Shown here: one piece after another, positions 23,797 to 32,029 of the stretch | Layout: each line of letters opens with the position of its first letter | How positions within the stretch are numbered: the stretch's first letter is position 1 | From: Arthrobacter sp. efr-133-R2A-120 | GTDB taxonomy: Bacteria; Actinomycetota; Actinomycetes; Actinomycetales; Micrococcaceae | Assembly: GCF_030209835.1 (NCBI RefSeq) | Contig: NZ_JARVRF010000036.1 | Span: 62,001-126,000, forward strand | Direction: 5' to 3' | DNA: 64,000 bases | Translations under genes and position numbers: made by a program | Notes under the pieces: generated by a model | Told to the model about the DNA's origin: nothing | The model's database searches: none | The model's input: the letters and a program-made list of their open reading frames with translations, nothing else

Positions 23797-25133
23797 GCAC
23801 CCACGAACCGGACAGCAAGATCTACGACGTCGCGGGCATCGGCGTCGGGCCCTTCAACCTGGGCCTCGCCGCCCTCAGCGAGCCGCTGGACGGGCTGGAG
23901 TGCGTGTTCCTGGAGCGCCGCGAATCCTTCGACTGGCACCCTGGCATGATGCTGGAGCCCGCACACCTACAGGTCCCGTTCCTGGCAGACCTGGTGACCT
24001 TGGCTGATCCCACATCGAAGTACTCGTTCCTGAACTTCCTCAAACAGACCGGCCGTCTGTACCGCTTCTACATCCGCGAGAACTTCTACCCGCTGCGTGC
24101 CGAGTTCAACCAGTACTGCCAGTGGGTGGCCGGGCAACTGCGATCGGTGCGTTTTAGCACTGATGTGCTAGATGTGGCGTACGACGACGGCGTGTACCGG
24201 CTTTCGGTCCAAGGCCCGGACTGCGCTGAGGTGCTTCGCGCCCGGCGGCTGGTTCTGGGTACCGGAACATCGCCGCACGTTCCCAAGGCCTGTGCGGGAA
24301 TTGTGGACGGGGGCGGACTTGTCCTCCACAACGCCGACTACCTGTTGAGGAAGAGTGAACTCCAATCCAAGCGCAGCATCACCATCGTGGGCAGCGGCCA
24401 GAGTGCGGCTGAAATCTACTACGAGCTACTGCAGGAGATCGACGTCCACGGCTACCAACTGAATTGGGTGACGCGCTCGGGCAGGTTCTTCCCGCTGGAA
24501 TACACCAAGCTCACGCTCGAAATGACCTCGCCGGACTATGTGGACTACTTCCACTCCCTTCCGCCGGAACAGCGCGATTCGCTGATCAGCAGCCAGAAGA
24601 ACCTGTACAAGGGCATCAACTCGGAGCTGATCGACAGCATCTACGACCTTCTCTATACGAAGAGCCTTTCCGGGATGGTCGACACGCAACTGCACACCCA
24701 CTCCAGCCTGGCGGTAGCGGAGTGGGACCCGGCAACTGGCAGCCACACCCTGCAATTCCGCCATGAAGAACACGGCCGCGACTATTCCTTGGACACCGAG
24801 GCCGTAGTGCTCGCCACCGGATACTCCTACAAAGAGCCCGGGTTTCTCGGGGGCATCGAGGACCGTATCCGTCGTGACGCGAAAGGCCGCTTCGACGTCG
24901 CACGAAACTACGGCATCGGCGTCGAACCTGGTGAGATTTTCGTCCAGAACGCAGAGCTTCACACCCACGGCTTCGTCACTCCGGACTTGGGCATGGCGGC
25001 ATACCGAAACTCCTGCATCCTGCGCGAGATCACCGGCGAAGAGCCCTACCCCGTTGAGCGCAGCATCGCATTCCAGCAGTTCGGGGCCCCGGTTGATGCG
25101 TCGGCCGAGCTTGTCGCGGAGGTTGGAGCGTGA
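23793..25133 (+). CDS. desB: Lysine/ornithine N-monooxygenase (DesB-like cadaverine N-hydroxylase)
   Basis: A 446-residue flavin-dependent N-hydroxylase. VAGIGVGPFNLGLAAL near the start is the FAD-binding motif, ITIVGSGQSAAEIYYEL near residue 199 the NADPH site, and VLATGYSYKEPGF the family's C-terminal ATGY motif. It probably converts cadaverine to N-hydroxycadaverine. It starts with GTG inside the decarboxylase stop and overlaps the acyltransferase start by 4 bases. Confidence 0.9.
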   Translation: MSTHEPDSKIYDVAGIGVGPFNLGLAALSEPLDGLECVFLERRESFDWHPGMMLEPAHLQVPFLADLVTLADPTSKYSFLNFLKQTGRLYRFYIRENFYPLRAEFNQYCQWVAGQLRSVRFSTDVLDVAYDDGVYRLSVQGPDCAEVLRARRLVLGTGTSPHVPKACAGIVDGGGLVLHNADYLLRKSELQSKRSITIVGSGQSAAEIYYELLQEIDVHGYQLNWVTRSGRFFPLEYTKLTLEMTSPDYVDYFHSLPPEQRDSLISSQKNLYKGINSELIDSIYDLLYTKSLSGMVDTQLHTHSSLAVAEWDPATGSHTLQFRHEEHGRDYSLDTEAVVLATGYSYKEPGFLGGIEDRIRRDAKGRFDVARNYGIGVEPGEIFVQNAELHTHGFVTPDLGMAAYRNSCILREITGEEPYPVERSIAFQQFGAPVDASAELVAEVGA

Positions 25134-25720
25134 GGTTCAGCTTCCGGCCCGTTGATCCGGCTGCCGATGCACCTGTCCTCCACAGCTGGGTGAGCCAGGA
25201 GTACGCGCGCTTCTGGGGCATGTTGTCCTCCACAGTCGAGGACGTTGTGGAGGAGTACTCGCGCCTCGCTGCCAGCAGTCACCACCAAGCGTTCCTAGGG
25301 CTCGACGACGGCGTCCCCGCCTTCCTGATGGAAAGGTACCTGCCCGCCGAATCACCTTTGGCCGGCGCCTACAACGTGGTGCCCGGCGACATCGGGATGC
25401 ACCTTCTTGTGGGGCCTCCTCCCGGTCCTCCCGCTGCCGGGTACACCACCGCCGTCATGCAGTCCGTCATGGCGTACCTCTTCGAAGATCGCGGAACAGG
25501 GCGCATCGTGGTGGAGCCGGATGCCCGCAACCACAAGATCCACATCCTCAACGAGCGCGTGGGCTTCCGGCCCGGCGGGGTGGTGACGCTTCCCGCCGTC
25601 GACCTTTCCGAAAACCGCAAGCAGGCCCTGCTCAGCTTTTGCAACCGCGCGGATTTCCACGCGACCCTGAACCCCATCCTGGCCGCGCCTGCCGCGGCGA
25701 CCCTTGGAGAGACCCCGTGA
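25130..25720 (+). CDS. desC: Siderophore GNAT acyltransferase (DesC-like)
   Basis: A 196-residue GNAT-fold acyltransferase of the kind that acylates hydroxylamines. Seen are the N-terminal SQEYARFWGM, DIGMHLLVGPP, and GRIVVEPDARNHKIHILNER, typical of the IucB/DesC/RhbD group. It probably transfers succinyl or acetyl from CoA to N-hydroxycadaverine to form the hydroxamate. GTG start overlaps the previous stop; the stop overlaps the next start. Confidence 0.9.
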   Translation: MRFSFRPVDPAADAPVLHSWVSQEYARFWGMLSSTVEDVVEEYSRLAASSHHQAFLGLDDGVPAFLMERYLPAESPLAGAYNVVPGDIGMHLLVGPPPGPPAAGYTTAVMQSVMAYLFEDRGTGRIVVEPDARNHKIHILNERVGFRPGGVVTLPAVDLSENRKQALLSFCNRADFHATLNPILAAPAAATLGETP

Positions 25721-27573
25721 CCACCACAGCTGAAACCATCGCCAGCCAAGCCGGCTCATCCACGTCCCACCTGAACCCCGAACGCTGGGCAGTGGCCAAT
25801 CGGCACCTGGTCCGCAAGGCGCTCGCCGAGTTTTCGCACGAACGCATCCTGACGCCGGAGTTGCTCGGTGAAGCTGGCACCGGCCTTGGCCTCTACTGCG
25901 TGGTCAGCGACGACGGGACAGTCGAGTACCGCTTCCGTGCCAGGATCCTGGAGCTGGATCATTGGTCCATTCCAGCGGAATCAATTGTACGGATCGAGCG
26001 CGGAGCCGCCGAAGGTACCCCCGAGCTGCCCCTGGATGCGTTGTCTTTCATCACCGAATTCCGTGACACCCTTGGCATCCGCGAGGAAATGCTGCCGGTG
26101 TACCTCGAGGAAATCAGCAGTACGCTGGCGAGTCACGCCTACAAACAGGGCGCCTGCAGAAGCTCGGCGGCCCTGATTGCCGGAATCTCCAGCGATTCGG
26201 ACCCTTCGGCCGGCTTCCAGGCGATCGAACGGAGCATGAGCGAGGGTCACCCGTGTTTCGTTGCCAATAACGGCAGGCTGGGCTTCGGCATCTTGGACTA
26301 CCACTCCTTCGCCCCGGAAACGGGTGCCGCGGTGCAACTGCAATGGATCGCGGTCCACCGGAGCAAGGCCGAGTTCACCTCCAGGGCCGGACTCGATTAC
26401 CGCACCCACTTCGAGGCCGAACTCGGCGCGGCCACCCTGGCCGGTTTCGACGCGGAGTTGTCGGCCAACGGGCTGGATCCGCAGGACTACTTGCTGATGC
26501 CGGTCCATCCCTGGCAGTGGGATAACAAGCTCAGCGTGACGTTTGCGGCAGAAATCGCCCAGCGCCACATCGTCCACCTGGGTACCGGGGAAGATGTCTA
26601 CCAAGCACAGCAATCCATTCGAACGTTCTTCAACACCAGCTCGCCGGAGAAGTCGTACGTCAAGACGGCGATGTCCGTGCTGAACATGGGCTTCATGCGA
26701 GGTCTATCGCCGAAATACATGAAAGCTACACCGGCCATCAATGATTGGCTCCAGGAACTCATCGAAAATGACCAAGAGCTCCAGAACCGGGGCCTGGCCA
26801 TGATCCGTGAGACCGCGGCCATCGGATACCACAACCACTACTTCGAGGCCGCTTCGGCCAAGGGATCCCCGTACCGGAAGATGCTCTCGGCGCTGTGGAG
26901 GGAGAGTCCGCTTCCCTTGCTTAAGGAAGGCCAACAGTTGGCCACGATGGCTTCGCTTCTGCACGTCGACGCCGACGGCGTTCCGGTGGTCTCCGCGCTG
27001 ATCGCGCGCTCCGGAGTGGCCCCACGCGAGTGGCTGCGTCGCTATTTCGAGGCGTACCTCGTGCCCGTGGTCCACTTCCTCTGCGAGTACGAGCTCGCGC
27101 TCATGCCGCACGGTGAAAACGTCATCCTGGTGCTGGAAGACGGCGTGCCGGTCCGGGCCATCATGAAGGACATCGGCGAGGAAATCGTGGTGATGGGGGA
27201 GCGGTTGCAGCTTCCGGAGGAGGTCTCCCGCATCAAGGCGGAGATCCCGGCGGAGGAAATGGTGCTCGCGGTCTTCACGGACGTTTTCGACTGCATTTTC
27301 CGTTTGCTTGCCGCGATTCTTGTGGAGGACGGCACGCTCGGCGAGGACGAATTCTGGGCGACGGCCGCCGTCGTCGTGCGTGAATACCAGGAGCGGCACC
27401 CGGAACTGGCGGAGCAGTTCGCCAGGCACGATCTTTTCGCGCCGGACTTCGAGCTTTCATGCCTGAACCGCCTGCAGCTGCGCAACAACCAGCACATGCT
27501 GGACCTCGCGGATCCGTCCGGCGGCCTCCAGATGGCCGGGCGGCTGACAAACCCGCTGGCGAAGTTCACGTAG
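25717..27573 (+). CDS. desD: NRPS-independent siderophore synthetase, IucA/IucC family (DesD-like)
   Basis: A 618-residue cytoplasmic ATP-dependent synthetase. HPWQWDNKLSVTFAAEI, SPEKSYVKTAMSVLNMGF, MRGLSPKYMK and LMPHGENVILVLEDGVP are family motifs. It should condense and cyclise or extend hydroxamate units into a desferrioxamine-type siderophore. I chose GTG 25717 (overlapping the previous stop by 4 bases) rather than an in-phase upstream codon inside the acyltransferase gene. It is the last gene of the operon; no dedicated exporter or receptor is visible in the window. Confidence 0.92.
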   Translation: MTTTAETIASQAGSSTSHLNPERWAVANRHLVRKALAEFSHERILTPELLGEAGTGLGLYCVVSDDGTVEYRFRARILELDHWSIPAESIVRIERGAAEGTPELPLDALSFITEFRDTLGIREEMLPVYLEEISSTLASHAYKQGACRSSAALIAGISSDSDPSAGFQAIERSMSEGHPCFVANNGRLGFGILDYHSFAPETGAAVQLQWIAVHRSKAEFTSRAGLDYRTHFEAELGAATLAGFDAELSANGLDPQDYLLMPVHPWQWDNKLSVTFAAEIAQRHIVHLGTGEDVYQAQQSIRTFFNTSSPEKSYVKTAMSVLNMGFMRGLSPKYMKATPAINDWLQELIENDQELQNRGLAMIRETAAIGYHNHYFEAASAKGSPYRKMLSALWRESPLPLLKEGQQLATMASLLHVDADGVPVVSALIARSGVAPREWLRRYFEAYLVPVVHFLCEYELALMPHGENVILVLEDGVPVRAIMKDIGEEIVVMGERLQLPEEVSRIKAEIPAEEMVLAVFTDVFDCIFRLLAAILVEDGTLGEDEFWATAAVVVREYQERHPELAEQFARHDLFAPDFELSCLNRLQLRNNQHMLDLADPSGGLQMAGRLTNPLAKFT

Positions 27574-27615
27574 GCGGCTGGCCCACTCCAGGCCCGACGG
27601 GACTAGTCTGGGCGC

Positions 27616-28410
27616 ATGACAACTCGTGCCAACGAACTCACCGCTTTGGTCACCGGTGCTACTGCCGGACTCGGTGCGCAATTCGCCCGCCAGCTTGCCG
27701 AATCCGGCCACCACCTCGTCCTCGTGGCCCGCGATGAAAGCAGGCTGCGGGCAAGCGCTGAGGTGCTTGAGCGGGACTTCAGTATCTCTGTGGAGGTCCT
27801 GCGCGCAGACTTGACCTCCGACGTCGGGGTTGCGGCTGTGGCGGCCAGGTTGCGGGACGCTTCGCGGCCGGTGGACGTGCTGGTCAACAACGCCGGAATC
27901 GGTTTGCTGAACTCTTTCGAGAAGAACGATGTGGAAGACGAAAAGCGGCATTTGCGGCTGCATGTCCAGACGCCCATGGAGCTGTGCCACGCGGCGTTGG
28001 GGGTGATGTTGGCACGCAAGTCGGGCCGGATCATCAACGTTGCGAGCGTTGCGGCATTCGCGAACCGGGGAAGCTATTCGGCGGCCAAGGCCTGGCAGGT
28101 CAGCTTCAGCCGTTGGGCGAACACTGCGTATGCCGGCAGCGGCGTGAAAGTCACCGCGGTGTGCCCGGGCTTCACCCACACGGAGTTCCACGATCGCATG
28201 GGCATGGACAAGTCGGTGGCTCCCCGCTTTTTGTGGCTGAAGGCCGAGCGCGTTGTCCGGGAAGGGTTGGAAGACAACGCCAAGGGCAAAGGAGTGTCCA
28301 TTCCGTCGAAGCGCTACAAAGCGCTCACCGCCGTCATGCGCTTCCTGCCGGCGAAGCTTACGTCGGGTCCGCCTCGCCTCGCCGCGAAGGAATCCGGGCC
28401 CGCGAAGTGA
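27616..28410 (+). CDS. SDR family oxidoreductase
   Basis: A 264-residue NAD(P)-dependent short-chain dehydrogenase. TGATAGLGAQFA (about residues 14-25) binds the cofactor, NNAGIG is the second Rossmann motif, and SVAAFANRGSYSAAKAW holds the catalytic Ser, Tyr and Lys. The substrate is unknown; the pattern resembles classical SDRs annotated as acyl or keto reductases. Its 3' end overlaps that of the convergent FUSC gene by 53 bases. Confidence 0.87.
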   Translation: MTTRANELTALVTGATAGLGAQFARQLAESGHHLVLVARDESRLRASAEVLERDFSISVEVLRADLTSDVGVAAVAARLRDASRPVDVLVNNAGIGLLNSFEKNDVEDEKRHLRLHVQTPMELCHAALGVMLARKSGRIINVASVAAFANRGSYSAAKAWQVSFSRWANTAYAGSGVKVTAVCPGFTHTEFHDRMGMDKSVAPRFLWLKAERVVREGLEDNAKGKGVSIPSKRYKALTAVMRFLPAKLTSGPPRLAAKESGPAK

Positions 28411-29440
28411 GCCGCGGCGCCTGGACGAGCACCGCCACCGCAATCCCGATCACGGCTCCCAGGAACGTCTCCACCCCGCGTTCTAGGACCAGCACACCGG
28501 GATCCGCGGGCGCCGCCAACTGAGTCATGAGCAGGATGACCGGAGTGAAGAACACCATGGCCCAGCCGTAGTGCCGAGCCATGAATAGCTCGGTGGGGAA
28601 CTGGAAACCGATCACCAGCAGGGCAAGGATGATGGTGGTTTGTCCCGGGAAATAGTGCAGCGGAGACAGTGGTCCCGGAAAGAGTACGACGGCGACAATC
28701 GCCAATCCGAGGAACGTCCCCACGATGCGGTGAATGCCGCGGTGCAGGCGGCTCGGCACATCGGCTCCGGCCAGCGGAACGGCGGCGGCAGCCATGGCCC
28801 AGTGCGGGTGCCCGCTGCCCGTGAGCACTCCGCAGGCACCTGCCGCGCCGACGGCGAGCACATACCGGGCCGCGTGAAGCCCGGCTGCTTGGCGCAGCCG
28901 CGCCGAGGATGCCGGAATGTCCCGGACGGCGCCACGTTCCCACACCCGGTACAGAAGCCACCCGGCAAAACCCACCACCATCGAAAACGCTGCCGATGCC
29001 GCGCAGATCAGGACCGCGGCAAGCAAAGGGATGTGCGCGGGGACGGAAGCGCATGCTCCAAGGGCCAGGATCCCGAAGAACGGGCCATTGGGTTTGAGCC
29101 GTACCTTGTCCGAGAACAGCGAGCCAACACCCGCCAGGAGCGCCTCGACTACTACCAATCCCCATGAATGGATATGGGAGACGGACAAGAACGTGCCCAC
29201 AGAGACCCCGGCCAGGAGTACGGCCGCGGCCTGGGCCTGGTGCTTGAGCCGCAGTTGATGCGATTCGGCACGACCGTACATGCCGGTCAGGGCGCCGAAC
29301 ACGGCGTAGATGATGAGGTCCGCCCGGCCAACTGCGAGAAGCACGAGTGCCGGCACGGCGACGCTCAGTGCGACGCGGACGGCAGCCAGGTGATCGTTGC
29401 TTGCCGGTGGAACGGTGTGGAGCGCACGGGCATGGGCCAT
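28358..29440 (-). CDS. FUSC family integral membrane protein
   Basis: A 360-residue membrane protein with two sets of about five to six hydrophobic segments, as in the fusaric acid resistance family (aromatic acid efflux-like). TMs begin at LAAVRVALSVAVPALVLLAV; the second half contains RYVLAVGAAGACGVLTG and HRGIHRIVGTFLGL, the typical repeat. I chose ATG 29440; an in-phase TTG lies 30 bases upstream. The 3' end overlaps the SDR gene. Function is inferred from family only. Confidence 0.8.
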   Translation of the reverse strand: MAHARALHTVPPASNDHLAAVRVALSVAVPALVLLAVGRADLIIYAVFGALTGMYGRAESHQLRLKHQAQAAAVLLAGVSVGTFLSVSHIHSWGLVVVEALLAGVGSLFSDKVRLKPNGPFFGILALGACASVPAHIPLLAAVLICAASAAFSMVVGFAGWLLYRVWERGAVRDIPASSARLRQAAGLHAARYVLAVGAAGACGVLTGSGHPHWAMAAAAVPLAGADVPSRLHRGIHRIVGTFLGLAIVAVVLFPGPLSPLHYFPGQTTIILALLVIGFQFPTELFMARHYGWAMVFFTPVILLMTQLAAPADPGVLVLERGVETFLGAVIGIAVAVLVQAPRLTSRARIPSRRGEADPT

Positions 29441-29580
29441 GATTGATCGCAACGGGACACCACCAATCAATTCAGCCGATCATTGGGAAGTTATCAGCAC
29501 CCCAAGATCCGCGCCATTAGCTGGGTCACAACGTTTCCTTGTGCGTCGCGCGCTGGCGGTCGTTGGTGATCGCACCGAGG

Positions 29581-29862
29581 TCAGCGGCATCCCGCTGAAT
29601 CCCATTTGTAGTCGATCCACGCGGTGAACCCCTCGCAGCGCTCGAACATCGTGCGGGACTCGGCGCCGTGTCCCTCGATCCAGAGGATGGCTCCGTCCGG
29701 GGTGACGCCGTCAACGCGACCGGTGCGGACTGTCCTGTCATCCAACCGGATCTGGATCAATTCGCCGAGTAGCGCCACCCAGTCGTGCTGGAGGTGCATC
29801 CTCCTGGCGTCCCCCGTGACCGTGGCCAACGTGCCCGAAAGGGGCGTCAGGCCGGGAAGCAT
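29581..29862 (-). CDS. Small hypothetical protein
   Basis: A 93-residue cytoplasmic protein starting at ATG 29862, overlapping the end of the isomerase gene by 16 bases. Its core GELIQIRLDDRTVRTGRVDG and VTPDGAILWIEGHGAESR looks like a small beta-barrel with LSm/SH3-like strands. I do not recognise a named family. The frame stays open upstream inside the isomerase gene, but that part has an arginine-rich composition typical of antisense reading. Overlap suggests it is co-translated with the isomerase. Confidence 0.55.
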   Translation of the reverse strand: MLPGLTPLSGTLATVTGDARRMHLQHDWVALLGELIQIRLDDRTVRTGRVDGVTPDGAILWIEGHGAESRTMFERCEGFTAWIDYKWDSAGCR

Positions 29863-30707
29863 CGCAACGCCGTCGAGCGGGCGGATTCCAGCGCTTCGCG
29901 AACGGGACGTGCGCGGTGTTCTTCGGAGAGGATTTCCACGCCCCACGGCCCTTTGAAGCCGATCGCCTGGAGCGTTGTGATGAACCCTGCGACGTCTTGG
30001 TCGCCCTCTCCGCAAAGGCGGCGATTGTCGCGAGTGTCCTCGAAGAGCGTCCCCTTGATTTCCGCATCAGCGTCATTGAGCTCGACGCCGAAAATCTGAT
30101 CGGGGGTAAGACTGCGGGACAGCTCATCCAAGCTCGTTCCAGCCCGGAAGACATGCCAATAATCAACCACCAAACCGCAGTCCGGCATATCGACAGATCG
30201 CATGAGCTCGGCCGCCGCCGGCATCGAACCGACCATCGAAAACGGCATTGGCTCGAGCGCAATGCGGGTCCCTCGTTGTGAGGCTTCCTTTGTCAGGTGC
30301 CGCAGCGGTTCCACCAGGAATTCGAGATCATCCAGGGGCTCACCGAACGCCGTTCCTATCTTGATGAAGCGCGCGCCCAGTGTTTCGGCCGCCTCGAGCA
30401 GCAGTTCGAATTGCGGCTTCCATTCGTGGGAGCGGGATTCGTCCCACCAGTTGCTGAGAAGCTCGACTTCAACGTGGCGGAAACCTGCTTGATCGATGAG
30501 TTTCCTGAGCCCGGAGAAGCCGATGGTGTCCCTTGCGGCCACGAGGTCGTCGTACGCCAATCCGAACCCTGCCCATCCGGTGGAGGCGATGGCTTCCAGT
30601 CGTTCGCCCAGGGGGACCGGGCTTGTCTCGGGGTTGGTCAAAGGCGCGATGTCTCCTGCGCTGGTCCAGCAGGTCGCGATTAGTTCGGGTGTGCTTGAGT
30701 ACGTCAT
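29847..30707 (-). CDS. TIM-barrel sugar phosphate isomerase/epimerase (inositol-locus type)
   Basis: A 286-residue xylose-isomerase-like TIM barrel. Seen are CWTSAGDIAP near the start, RHVEVELLSNWW, metal-ligand strands ALEPMPFSM and LVVDYWHVFR, FGVELNDAD, and GPWGVEILSEEHRARP at the end. Such proteins epimerise or dehydrate keto-inositols and ketoses. GAGGAGA precedes the ATG by 5 bases. It is divergent from the inositol-type operon and shares its promoter region, so the same LacI regulator may control it. Confidence 0.82.
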   Translation of the reverse strand: MTYSSTPELIATCWTSAGDIAPLTNPETSPVPLGERLEAIASTGWAGFGLAYDDLVAARDTIGFSGLRKLIDQAGFRHVEVELLSNWWDESRSHEWKPQFELLLEAAETLGARFIKIGTAFGEPLDDLEFLVEPLRHLTKEASQRGTRIALEPMPFSMVGSMPAAAELMRSVDMPDCGLVVDYWHVFRAGTSLDELSRSLTPDQIFGVELNDADAEIKGTLFEDTRDNRRLCGEGDQDVAGFITTLQAIGFKGPWGVEILSEEHRARPVREALESARSTALRCFPA

Positions 30708-30776
30708 CGTTCTCCTCGCGACAGTGCGCGGCTAGTTACGGCAGGTGAGGGCGCGGATACCCAGTCACAATCTAAT

Positions 30777-30788
30777 TGGAACGCTCCA
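30777..30788 (+). promoter_or_regulatory. LacI-family operator, copy 1
   Basis: TGGAACGCTCCA is a dyad with the CG centre typical of LacI-family sites. It directly abuts the -35 hexamer TTGACA. Copy 2, in inverted orientation, lies 42 bases downstream. Confidence 0.75.
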
Positions 30789-30818
30789 TTGACAATTGGT
30801 CAAGCCTTGATTTAGCGT

Positions 30819-30830
30819 TGGAGCGTTCCA
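30819..30830 (-). promoter_or_regulatory. LacI-family operator, copy 2
   Basis: TGGAGCGTTCCA is the exact reverse complement of copy 1. It sits just after the likely -10 region, where bound repressor would block initiation. Centre-to-centre distance to copy 1 is 42 bases, close to four helical turns, so both sites face the same side of the DNA. Confidence 0.75.
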
Positions 30831-30963
30831 CAAAGCGATCTGAATCACATTGCGAAAAGTGGATCACATCCGTTCATAGCTAGATGGTTCCGGCGTCCCC
30901 TGCCTTCGACGGCACAGATACGGGGTCGACGGTCGAAGTACGCGACATCAAAGGAGATTTCAC

Positions 30964-31959
30964 GTGGCAAAGCTCAATTGGCGGCGGGGCGCAGTGGCGC
31001 TGGCCGTAGTACCGCTTCTGGCCCTGGCAGCCTGTTCCAGCGGAGGCGGGAAGCCGGCGGACACCGCCAACGCCGCCGGTGGCGGACAAGCCGCCAGCAC
31101 TCCCCGGATCAAGGTGGCGCTCATCACCCACGCCGAGGCTGGGGACACGTTCTGGGACATCGTCCGCAAAGGCGCGGAGGCGGCGGCCGCGAAGGACAAT
31201 GTCGAGGTTCTTTATACGAGCGACGCCGACGCGGGGCGCCAGTCCCAGCTGGTGCAGCAGGCCATCGACCAGAAGGTTGACGGCATCGCCGTCACCATCG
31301 CCAACCCGGGCGCCATGAAGGACGTGCTGAAGAAGGCCACCGACGCCGGCATCCCGGTGGTGAGCTTCAACGCCGGCGGTGACGTCTCCGCGCAGATGGG
31401 CGCGTTCACCCACTTCGGTTCCAATGAGACCTTGGCCGGCGAAGCGGTGGGCGCCAAGCTGGCTTCGCAGGGCTACAAGCACCCCATCTGCGTGATCATG
31501 TCACAGGGACAGGTGCAACTCGAACAGCGGTGCGCAGGCGTGAAGACGAAGGTGCCCGGGACCGAGATCCTATATGTCAACGGGGCCGATATGACGGCGG
31601 TGCAGTCCACTGCGACGGCGAAACTGCAGGCCAGCAAGGACGCTGACGTGATCATCGGGTTGGGCGCTCCCTTCACCTTGACCATTCTCAAAGCCGTGGC
31701 AGATGCCAACAGCCCGATCAAGGTGGCCAGCTTCGACCTGAACCCCGCGCTGGCGCAGGCGATCAACGATGGCAAGGTGCTCTTCACGGTGGACCAGCAG
31801 CCGTGGCTCCAGGGCTACTTGTCCATTGACTCGATCTGGCAGAACAAGCTTGGTGGTTTCAAGGTCGGTGGCGGGCAACCTGTCCTCACGGGCCCGACGA
31901 TCGTGGACAAGTCCAACATTTCCGACGTTCTGAAGTTCGTTCAGCAGGGCATCCGCTAA
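30964..31959 (+). CDS. ABC sugar/inositol solute-binding lipoprotein (CUT2 type)
   Basis: A 331-residue lipoprotein. The signal peptide ends in the lipobox LALAAC (Cys about residue 24), followed by a Ser/Gly linker. The mature part is a periplasmic-binding-protein-like type 1 fold (IKVALITHAEAGDTFWD, QQAIDQKVDGIAVTIANP, PVVSFNAGG). It delivers substrate, probably myo-inositol or a related cyclitol given the operon, to the permease. GTG start with AAAGGAG 7 bases upstream. First gene of the 14-gene operon. Confidence 0.88.
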   Translation: MAKLNWRRGAVALAVVPLLALAACSSGGGKPADTANAAGGGQAASTPRIKVALITHAEAGDTFWDIVRKGAEAAAAKDNVEVLYTSDADAGRQSQLVQQAIDQKVDGIAVTIANPGAMKDVLKKATDAGIPVVSFNAGGDVSAQMGAFTHFGSNETLAGEAVGAKLASQGYKHPICVIMSQGQVQLEQRCAGVKTKVPGTEILYVNGADMTAVQSTATAKLQASKDADVIIGLGAPFTLTILKAVADANSPIKVASFDLNPALAQAINDGKVLFTVDQQPWLQGYLSIDSIWQNKLGGFKVGGGQPVLTGPTIVDKSNISDVLKFVQQGIR

Positions 31960-31974
31960 TCCGATGACCGCTCG

Positions 31975-32007
31975 GCTCGCGCGGCACGATTTCTTTGCCG
32001 CGCGAGC
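31975..32007 (+). promoter_or_regulatory. Hairpin between binding-protein and permease genes
   Basis: Perfect 11-base arms GCTCGCGCGGC (31975-31985) and its complement (31997-32007) flank an 11-base loop. It lies 15 bases after the binding-protein stop and 22 before the permease ATG, with no T-run. Such structures commonly keep binding-protein message more abundant than the rest of the operon; that role here is inferred. Confidence 0.65.
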
Positions 32008-32029
32008 TGATCGAGAAGAAAGGTATTTC

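Larger units (their letters stand above)
30708..30963. promoter_or_regulatory. Divergent promoter region of the inositol-type operon
   Basis: A 256-base gap between the isomerase gene (minus) and the solute-binding protein gene (plus). It contains a plus-strand promoter with -35 TTGACA at 30789-30794 and a weak -10 near 30811-30816, the two operators listed separately, and AAAGGAG before the GTG at 30964. No gene is seen. Confidence 0.7.

Noticed and set aside
31975..32007. End of the operon after the binding-protein gene
   Set aside because: The hairpin has no T-run, and the next thirteen genes continue closely spaced in the same direction, so a full stop in transcription is unlikely.
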